A stretch of DNA of 21,987 nucleotides from JBCCCJ01 sp039029315 (lineage in GTDB: Bacteria > Bacteroidota > Bacteroidia > J057): positions 1 to 21,987 of the forward strand of contig JBCCGK010000151.1 of NCBI GenBank assembly GCA_039029315.1. The letters run 5' to 3'. The notes under the pieces are model-generated. The model had not been told where the DNA came from. It made no database searches and was given only the letters and a program-made list of their open reading frames with translations. This document shows, piece after piece, positions 1 through 7,300 of this stretch. A program made the translations under genes and the position numbers. Position 1 is the first letter of the stretch. Each line of letters starts with the position of its first letter.

Positions 1-161
1 AAAAGTGTACAGTTGTGAATAAATTTTCAATGAGAATTAATCAACATCACCCAAAAACAGCGAAGTTCATTAATTAAAAAAGACGATTTCCAGAGCATAT
101 GGGAGGATTTTTCTCCTATAAAAAATGGCCAAAGTCAAACTTAATTGATGTGGCAATATTG

Positions 162-563
162 TTATAACATACAGAGTCCATGAGACTCCATTAAATGGCT
201 GCCAACTGTTTGTCCTCTCATCAACCGATGAACCACTTCTTCCGAATTTTCTCCCTCTCGATTAAGCGTGATAACCAGGAGGACTTTAGACAGAAAAATA
301 TCTTTTGTTCTCCATGCAAGAAGTGTCTGACGGAACTGATGGCATTTGTCAACAAAACTTGCTTTGGGTTGGAGAGGAAGGGTGATGATTAATTGACTAT
401 AACTCCTTAAATGAAGATGAATACTTGGCCCAAAAATATTATGAGCAATATTGATCATATGATTGAGGATCAATGGGGTAACCATTGTATCAATGCTCAA
501 TAGGATATACCCATTTCTGATAACATCAGTTCCAGCACATTGTTTGTTGAGTGGGGTATTCAT
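162..563 (-). CDS. Doubtful hypothetical protein (133 aa)
   Basis: An open frame of 133 codons starting with ATG at 561-563. I recognise no family. There is no clear signal peptide, membrane segment or repeat, and no Shine-Dalgarno or -7 box before the start. A shorter frame lies on the opposite strand over the same bases (195-392), so coding on either strand is unproven. It stands alone, 454 bp beyond the end of the DUF1501 gene on the same strand, with a large inverted repeat between them. It may be chance, a decayed gene or an orphan. I list it only because nothing else accounts for this stretch. Confidence 0.2.
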   Translation of the reverse strand: MNTPLNKQCAGTDVIRNGYILLSIDTMVTPLILNHMINIAHNIFGPSIHLHLRSYSQLIITLPLQPKASFVDKCHQFRQTLLAWRTKDIFLSKVLLVITLNREGENSEEVVHRLMRGQTVGSHLMESHGLCML

Positions 564-641
564 GACATAGCAATAGAGCGTAAGAAGCTAATCGTTTCAC
601 TTTTAAGACTATTCACTTCGGGAAAGGTCACATTTTCTGTA

Positions 642-808
642 TAAGGGACTGTTTGAACATCTGTCACTTATTTTTTGTATGCGTCTTTTTTCCTCATCCA
701 GTAGCTTTTTTTGTTCTCATAGCACCACTATGAGAACAAAAAAGAACCTTGCCTGAGAAAAAAATACACCCTAAAAATTCTCAGCACAGATGTCAAAAGA
801 GTCTCTAA
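642..808. repeat. 167-bp nested inverted repeat centred at 725 (MITE-like or long-hairpin element)
   Basis: Three pairs of complementary arms share one centre at 725. The core is a perfect 16-bp stem, 707-722 against 728-743 (TTTTTTGTTCTCATAG and complement), with loop CACCA. A middle pair, 681-696 against 754-769, matches at 13 of 16 positions. An outer pair, 642-664 against 786-808, matches at 18 of 23, including eight bases in a row (ACATCTGT). Because the arms keep the same register with no net indel, this is probably one element and not three chance hairpins. In both directions T-runs precede the core and A-runs follow it, so it is not an intrinsic terminator. No target-site duplication is evident. 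It could be a decayed non-autonomous mobile element or a long structured RNA. Confidence 0.6.
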
Positions 809-1016
809 GGTTCGCAGGAAAGACTGGATGTAGCCTATGTCGAATGGACGTGAGGAGCTTGATAGAAAGGAGGGAACCCCATTCAGAAGTTCATGAGATC
901 ACACCCTCACCAGTTGTCTGAAGAGAGGAAATTCTATACAAGAAGGGATAAAAGGATGAAAAACGATTCAGAAAGTTGCACCAATGAGCAGGAACAAAAT
1001 TGTTTGTCTCGCAGTT
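809..1016. other. Intergenic stretch with no gene seen
   Basis: With 564-641, this is the rest of the non-coding stretch downstream of the DUF1501 gene. I see no ORF longer than about 25 codons that looks like a protein, and no clear terminator for the minus-strand gene ending at 1017. Only a short AACAA/TTGTT dyad lies near 992-1003. Confidence 0.5.
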
Positions 1017-2492
1017 TTAGGCCAAAATTTCTTTCACAACCTTGCCATGCACATCAGTTAACCTGAAATCCCTTCCTTGAAAATGATAGGTAAGGCGCTC
1101 ATGATCCATGCCAGCGAGATGGAGGACTGTAGCTTGCATATCATGAGCATGCGTGCGATCCTTGATGCCATAATAGCCGATATCATCTGTTTCACCATGG
1201 CTGATGCCTCCTTGTACACCGCCGCCGGCCATCCACATGGTGAAAGCTTCATTGTGGTGATCCCGACCCTTGTAAGGCGCAATCCGTCCACCACGATTTT
1301 CCCACATTGGGGTTCTGCCAAATTCTCCTCCCCAAATGATGAGGGTCTCATCCAGCAGACCTCTTTGTTCCAGATCTGTGATCAATGCACTCATGGCCTG
1401 ATCGGTTTCTTGACATTTCTCCACAAATCCGTGGTGCAAAGACTCAAGTCTGCCATTGCCATGTGAGTCCCAGCCCCAGTGAAACAATTGCACAAAGCGA
1501 ACGCCTTGCTCTACCAGACGACGTGCCAGGAGACAATTGTTGGCAAATGTGGCTTCTCCAGGCTGCGTCCCATACATCTCATGAACATAGGCAGGTTCTT
1601 TGCTGATGTCCATGACCTCCGGAACACTCATTTGCATGCGATAGGCCAACTCATATTGGGAGATCCTGGTGAGAATCTCCGGATCCTGAAATTCTTCGTA
1701 CTGCTGCCGATTGATTTGGTTGATGGCATTGATGGATTTTTGTCGCAAACTTCTGGACATGCCTTCGGGATCTGACAGGTACAAAACAGGATCGCCTTTG
1801 GATCGACACTGAACCCCTTGATAGATGGTTGGCAAAAAGCCGCTGCCCCAGACGCTCTTGCCCGCACTGGGGGTTTTGCCTCCTGATACCAGAACGACAA
1901 AACCAGGAAGATTTTGATTTTCTGACCCCAGTCCATATGTCATCCAGGACCCCATGCTCGGACGCCCCAGCCGTGGACTGCCCGTTTGCAACAATAGCTG
2001 GGCAGGCGCATGATTGAACTGGTCCGAATGCATGGCTTTCAAAAAGCTGACATGATCTACGACCTTGCTGAAGTGAGGAAGGTGTTCTGATATCCAGGCA
2101 CCTGACTCCCCATATTGCTGAAAACTTGCCTGTGGACCCAACATTTTCGGAGTTCCCTGAATGAAAGGGAAACTCTTGCCTTCCAGAAGAGAACTCGGAC
2201 AATCCTCGCCATCATGTTTGTGAAGCAGAGGCTTGTAGTCAAATAATTCCAATTGAGATGGGCCGCCAGCCATGTGCATATAGATCACGCGCTTGGCCTT
2301 GCCAGGAAAATGCGTTGGCTTGGGAAGCATGGGATTTTCACTGGAAAGTACCGTCTTGGGAGTCCTTTCTTCAAATCCAGTCAGCATGCCACCCAATGCC
2401 ATGGCGCCCATGCCCAATCCACATTTTTTGAGAAAATGGCGACGAGTCTGAAAAGCGTGAAATCGGTGGATAGCTTCGTTGTGGATCTTCAT
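1017..2492 (-). CDS. DUF1501 family protein, Tat-exported
   Basis: The 491-residue product matches the DUF1501 family, which belongs to the alkaline phosphatase/sulfatase-like superfamily; no reaction is established for it. A twin-arginine signal is visible at about residues 16-37 (TRRHFLKK, then a Gly/Ala/Leu-rich stretch), so it is probably folded before export. Family hallmarks follow: HMAGGPSQLELFD near residue 73, WDSHG with His344, WGGEFGRTP with Glu390, and GRDHH (Asp411, His412, His413), likely metal- or phosphate-site residues. Length is normal and the frame is intact. The ATG at 2490-2492 places the RR motif correctly. DUF1501 genes usually sit beside a DUF1549/DUF1553 cytochrome-type gene; none is adjacent here. 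The next gene upstream on this strand is an unrelated lipoprotein, 186 bp away. Confidence 0.9.
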   Translation of the reverse strand: MKIHNEAIHRFHAFQTRRHFLKKCGLGMGAMALGGMLTGFEERTPKTVLSSENPMLPKPTHFPGKAKRVIYMHMAGGPSQLELFDYKPLLHKHDGEDCPSSLLEGKSFPFIQGTPKMLGPQASFQQYGESGAWISEHLPHFSKVVDHVSFLKAMHSDQFNHAPAQLLLQTGSPRLGRPSMGSWMTYGLGSENQNLPGFVVLVSGGKTPSAGKSVWGSGFLPTIYQGVQCRSKGDPVLYLSDPEGMSRSLRQKSINAINQINRQQYEEFQDPEILTRISQYELAYRMQMSVPEVMDISKEPAYVHEMYGTQPGEATFANNCLLARRLVEQGVRFVQLFHWGWDSHGNGRLESLHHGFVEKCQETDQAMSALITDLEQRGLLDETLIIWGGEFGRTPMWENRGGRIAPYKGRDHHNEAFTMWMAGGGVQGGISHGETDDIGYYGIKDRTHAHDMQATVLHLAGMDHERLTYHFQGRDFRLTDVHGKVVKEILA

Positions 2493-2678
2493 GTGGAGAA
2501 GGATTAGGAGCCCGAAATATAGTGGGAAAGATAGAGAAATTTCACCAGATGAATCGGAAAGAAGTGAGTCAAAACGTTTTTATTGCTCTGACTCTCCTTC
2601 TTTTTTTCAAAAATGTTGAAAAATCCTCAAGTTTTGAAGTAGGGAGGCTCCTCGCTTCTCTTATCGCAAGTCTGTTCT

Positions 2679-3299
2679 TTAGGCACTACAATCCGAGGTA
2701 ATCCGATCCAGCAAGGTCACATACCATCTGCCGTCTATTTTTGTCAGAAAGAAGGACAAATCATACTTGGTAAAGACCACTCGATAACTACATCCCAAAA
2801 TCCAGTTCGCATGCCTCTTTTCTTCCTCTGAATAGGAAGCATCTCCATCGAGTTCCCGCATGATCATCATAAATGGGATGGATGGCCGAAGGGGCTTGTC
2901 AGAAACGAAATATCCTTCTTTTTCCCACTCCCATGTTGAGACATCGCAGATATATCTGGGATCATGCCATTCAAGTTTTCCCAAAGAATCAGCGGAATCA
3001 ATGCAAAATAGTTTCGGATAGAGGTTGGTATAGGAGTCTTCCTTCGAAAAAGAAACACTGTCCATTAGCCTGAAAACCCCCATGGCTCCTGGTCTGTAGA
3101 CATCATACATTCCATAGGTTGGATGTATGTATTGGTCCTGAAAAGTCGCTACATCCTTGTCTTGCAAGACCTGAAACAGATCCTCGATGCTAGATTGCAG
3201 ATCAGGGGAAATAGGATTGTCGGAAAAAGCGGGAGTAGATGGGCAGGAAAAAGCTGTAAGTGCCCAAAAACAGGCGTGAAAAAAAATAATGCGTTTCAT
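2679..3299 (-). CDS. Hypothetical lipoprotein or secreted protein (206 aa)
   Basis: I do not recognise a named family. I chose the ATG at 3297-3299 over one 13 codons upstream because it gives a compact signal sequence: MKR, a hydrophobic run, then AFSC at about residues 15-18. That cysteine is a plausible but non-ideal lipidation site; a Sec signal cut a little later (near TPAFS) is the alternative. The mature part of about 185 residues is soluble and rich in aromatic and acidic residues. Its ending (KIDGRWYVTLLDRI) resembles the last strands of small secreted domains in which an upstream helix (IEDLFQVLQDKDVATF) begins an NTF2-like or DUF4348-like fold; this is only a guess. It is divergent from the MlaE-type gene, with 191 bp between the starts. 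Confidence 0.75.
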   Translation of the reverse strand: MKRIIFFHACFWALTAFSCPSTPAFSDNPISPDLQSSIEDLFQVLQDKDVATFQDQYIHPTYGMYDVYRPGAMGVFRLMDSVSFSKEDSYTNLYPKLFCIDSADSLGKLEWHDPRYICDVSTWEWEKEGYFVSDKPLRPSIPFMMIMRELDGDASYSEEEKRHANWILGCSYRVVFTKYDLSFFLTKIDGRWYVTLLDRITSDCSA

Positions 3300-3403
3300 G
3301 TGTGAAAATATGAGAATGAAAAAATAGGTCAAACTCAATTTTCCTTTTCCAAAATGAGGGTTTTCTCCTCAATAATGTCTGTACGTCTGTGTTTCAAAAA
3401 ATG

Positions 3404-3435
3404 TTTGGTTTGCAATCCCCACCAATATTCATTTG
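3404..3435 (+). promoter_or_regulatory. Candidate Bacteroidota promoter for the MlaE-type gene
   Basis: TTTG at 3404-3407 is followed after 20 bases by TTCATTTG at 3428-3435. The known Bacteroidota consensus is TTTG, about 19 bases, then TAnnTTTG, so this fits with one mismatch in the -7 box and one extra spacer base. It lies 55 bases before the GTG start. Confidence 0.4.
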
Positions 3436-3490
3436 TTTCGTTCTCTGATTAGACAGCAGATCTTGAACCGCTGATGTAGAACCACGATTT

Positions 3491-4231
3491 GTGACAAAGT
3501 TTCTTGCTCATATAGGCCGATTCTTTCTCTTGCTCGGACAAATGTTCAAAACACTGGAAAAACCCGGTGTGTACTATCGCTTAGCCTTGGCCGAGACAGT
3601 GGATTTTGTGAGGGGAAGTTTGGTGATTATCGTCGTTATTTCCACTTTTATTGGAGCAGTTACTACCTTGCAGACTGCCTATCAGCTCGTTACGAACCTG
3701 GTTCCAAAGTCTATCATCGGAACGATCGTATCGGTCACCACACTTCTGGAACTTTCTCCGACAGTTGTAACCTTTATTTTGGCTGGCCGGATTGGCTCAA
3801 AAATCGCCTCCGAAATTGGAACCATGCGGGTCTCAGAACAAATTGATGCCCTGGAGGTCATGGGGGTCAATTCAGCTGCCTACCTGATTTTGCCCAAAAT
3901 CATTGCAGGCTTGATCTCGCTACCAATCCTCGTGACCATCTCGGCTTTTCTGGCGCATTTAGGAGGGCTCATGGCAGGAGACTTGACCGGAGCGGTGACA
4001 GCCTATGATTTTACCCTTGGGCTGCAAACCTATTATGATCCCTATCAAGTGCTCGTAATGTATGTCAAAGCCTTCACATTCGGCTTTCTGATCACCAGTG
4101 TAGCTGCTTACCAGGGATTTTATACCTCAGGGGGCGCATTGGAAGTGGGTGCTTCCAGTACACGAGCTGTCGTCTATTCTTGTCTGACAATGGTGATTGC
4201 AGATTACCTGATCGCTCAGATAATGCTCTGA
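3491..4231 (+). CDS. mlaE: MlaE-type ABC transporter permease
   Basis: A 246-residue membrane protein of the MlaE/permease family (PF02405), the inner-membrane channel of ABC systems moving phospholipids or other lipids between inner and outer membrane. The conserved family block is clear at about residues 108-140: EIGTMRVSEQIDALEVMG, then the YLILPKIIAG region. Several long hydrophobic segments follow, including LISLPILVTISAFLAHLGG and the C-terminal helix. The start is GTG at 3491; an in-frame stop at 3464-3466 excludes a longer N-terminus, and the next ATG (3542) would remove the amphipathic N-terminal part. The ATPase (MlaF type) and substrate-binding protein (MlaD type) that usually follow are absent; an alpha-2-macroglobulin gene comes next after 166 bp. 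The partners must be encoded elsewhere. Confidence 0.9.
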   Translation: MTKFLAHIGRFFLLLGQMFKTLEKPGVYYRLALAETVDFVRGSLVIIVVISTFIGAVTTLQTAYQLVTNLVPKSIIGTIVSVTTLLELSPTVVTFILAGRIGSKIASEIGTMRVSEQIDALEVMGVNSAAYLILPKIIAGLISLPILVTISAFLAHLGGLMAGDLTGAVTAYDFTLGLQTYYDPYQVLVMYVKAFTFGFLITSVAAYQGFYTSGGALEVGASSTRAVVYSCLTMVIADYLIAQIML

Positions 4232-4397
4232 TTCCCTCACTTGCTCGAAAGATTCCAACACCTATCCATTTCGTTCCGTTTTTTGATCTTTTCTTAGTAT
4301 CTTCATCCCCAGCTACTTCTACTCATCGTTGATACTCCCTACATCCATTGCCGAACCCGGTACGCTCTATTCTGTACTCACAACTCAATTTCCCCAA

Positions 4398-7300
4398 ATG
4401 AAAAAAACACACATCGCCTATGTAAGCGCCATAGGTCTCCTATGTTTGCTTGCAGGAAGTCTTTTCTTCTCAGATACGGTAGCAGATTATTTTTCCCCGC
4501 CTACCTTTGAAGTTCCTCAAGAACTACAAGAACATATTACTGCTTTCACTGCTGGAGAGATTTCCCGAAAATCTCCCATTCAGCTTCGATTTGCTGAAAA
4601 TCAAGTGGACAACGAGCAGATTGGAACTGTTTTGACACAATCGCTCTTTTCATTTGAGCCTCCCATAAAAGGGACAGCTAGCTGGGTGGATAAGCGGACG
4701 CTCGCATTTATTCCTGATGAACTTCTTCCTTCTGGTCAAGTTTACGAAGCAGAGGTGAAACTCAAACATCTGCTGGATGACTTGCCTTCTTCTGCACGAA
4801 AATTGCGATTCCGTTTTGGAACCCGGCACCAGAATTTTGATGTAGCATTGACCAAAACCCAAATCTTGCACAATGGCCAACAGCAATGGCACCAACTTCA
4901 GGGAGTGATCAGAACTGTAGACATCGAAGAGCAAGACATGGTAGAGAAATTATTCTCAGCACATAGCAAGGATGTGCCTGTTCAGGTTCGCTGGGAACAT
5001 AAACCCGAAGAGAGAAAGCACCATTTCGTCATAGATTCCCTCCCAAGAAAAGAAGTTCCTTATTTGGTCAGAATGTTCTGGGATGGCAACAAGGTAGGGA
5101 TCAAACAAGAAGGGAAACAAGAGGTTCTGATTCCCCCTACAGGAAAGTTTCGCCACCTACATACCTATGCCTACCAGGAACCAGATCAGTACGTTGTCCT
5201 CGAATTCTCTGACCCACTGAAAGTCGGCCAGAGCTTGGAAGGCTTGGTTCGCATTGATGGACACAAAGCCCGCATTACCCAGGAGGAAAACAGAATCAAA
5301 ATTTTTCCTTCCTCTTCACTATCCGAAGCAGCAACGATTCGATTGGAGGCTGGCATTCAAAGTCTAACAGGCTCAACCTTGGATGCTCCTTATGTTGAAT
5401 CTATTGAATTTGAAGAAGCAAAGCCAAAGGTTCGACTGATCGGAAAAGGCAGCATTGTCCCACAGTCAGAGACCATGCCATTTGTATTCGAATCGATTGG
5501 ATTGAATGCTGTAGATGTGCGTGTGATTCGGGTATTTGAAAAAAATATTCCACAATTCCTGCAAGTCAACCAATTAAGTGGTAGCAAGGAGCTCAAGCGT
5601 GTCGGGCAGATGATTGCTCAGACGACTTTGGATTTGACTACCCAAACACAATTGGATCTGAATACCTGGAACAGACATGCCATTGATTTGGGAACCATCA
5701 TCAATCCCGATCCCGGAGCAATTTATGAGGTCGCGATTGGTTTTCGACGGTCGTACTCACGATTTGCCTGTGAGGACGAAGGTTCAGGTGACAGCGATCC
5801 GATGTTGGAGATTGGAGAAGATTGGCACACCTTCACCAGTACCAACGAAGACAGCTATTGGGATTGGTGGGATGAAGATTACGATTCTGGCTATAGAAGT
5901 GATCCTTGTTACAATCCCTATTATCATCCTGGTAGGATTGCGCGACGCATGGTTCTGGCATCCAACTTTGGGCTCATTGCCAAGCAAGGAGATGCTGGGG
6001 CATTTATCGCCGTCACTGATCTCAAAACCACTGAACCTATCTCCGGAGTGAATCTGGAAATCTACGATTATCAACATCAGTTGATCACCTCTTTATCGAC
6101 AGATTCCAAAGGTCAGGCACGAACCCAATTTGACAACAAACCCTATTTGTTGGTAGCAAAGAAGGGCAATCAGCGGGGATATCTACGGATGGATGATGGG
6201 TCTTCTTTGAGCATGAGTCGCTTCGACACCAAAGGAAAAACTTCTTATAAGGGAGTCAAGGGATTTTTGTACGCAGAAAGAGGCGTTTGGCGACCAGGAG
6301 ATCATATGTACATCAACTTTATTCTAGAAGACAAACAAGGCCAGCTCCCAGTTGAACATCCTGTGCAGTTCACTCTGACAGATCCTCGTGGACAGACAGT
6401 GGAGAGAAGGGTGCAAACGCAGGGCTTGAATGGATTTTATGCCTTTCCAACCAAAACCTCTGCTGATGCCCCAACAGGAAACTATGCCGCTGAAGTGAAA
6501 ATCGGGGGAGCTACTTTCCGCAAGACCTTCAAAGTGGAAACCGTTATTCCCAACAGACTGAAGATGGACCTGGATTTTGGCGTTCCATATTTATCTACCA
6601 AAACCACGGATCGAGAAGCTGATTTGGAAGCAAAATGGCTACATGGAGCAGTGGCAAACCAATTGAAAGCAGATGTGCGAGTTCGCTTGGAAAAATCTTC
6701 AACCAGCTTTCCCAAATACAGTGAATTCGTTTTTGATGATCCCGTAGGAGAGTATAGCACAGAAGAAATGACCCTGTTTGATGGAAAGCTGGACCCTCAG
6801 GGGATCGCTAAGATTCCTGCAAAGATCCATGCCGAAGATGGCGCTCCGGGGAAATTGACTGCCAATTTCAAAACCAAGGTTTTTGAGCCAGGGGGCGCAT
6901 TCAGTGTAGACCGATTCAGCATTCCCTATCATCCTTACCAAACCTATGTAGGGCTACGAACCCCTAAAGGAGATGCTGCCAGAAATATGCTGTTAACTGA
7001 TGTTGACCACAAAATCGAACTGGTCAGCCTGAATCCCGATGGGCAGCCAGTATCCAGCAAGGTAGACGTGACACTCTACAAACTCAGTTGGAAGTGGTGG
7101 TGGGACAAATCCGAGGACAACATTGGCATTTACAATGGTAAGGTTGAGGCCGAAGAATTACAAACTGCCACGGTCGCAACCACCAATGGGAAAGGAACAT
7201 GGAACATGAATGTCAAATATCCACAATGGGGTCGATATCTCGTACGTGCAACCGACCAGAATGGACATTCAAGCGGGAAGATCGTTTATATCGATTGGCC

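Noticed and set aside
195..392. 65-codon frame on the plus strand
   Set aside because: It overlaps the longer minus-strand frame, has no recognisable domain and no promoter or start signal.
707..743. Hairpin with T-runs taken as an intrinsic terminator
   Set aside because: On both strands the T-run precedes the stem and an A-run follows it, and both are part of the stem, so no free U-tract is left.
3487..3498. TTTGT-g-ACAAA dyad at the MlaE start codon resembling the operator half-site at 12876
   Set aside because: Only five bases per arm, and the resemblance to CTTTGTGATG is partial; likely chance in AT-rich sequence.
4329..4397. Upstream TTG start for the alpha-2-macroglobulin
   Set aside because: It would add 23 polar residues before a normal signal sequence; the ATG at 4398 is the better start.
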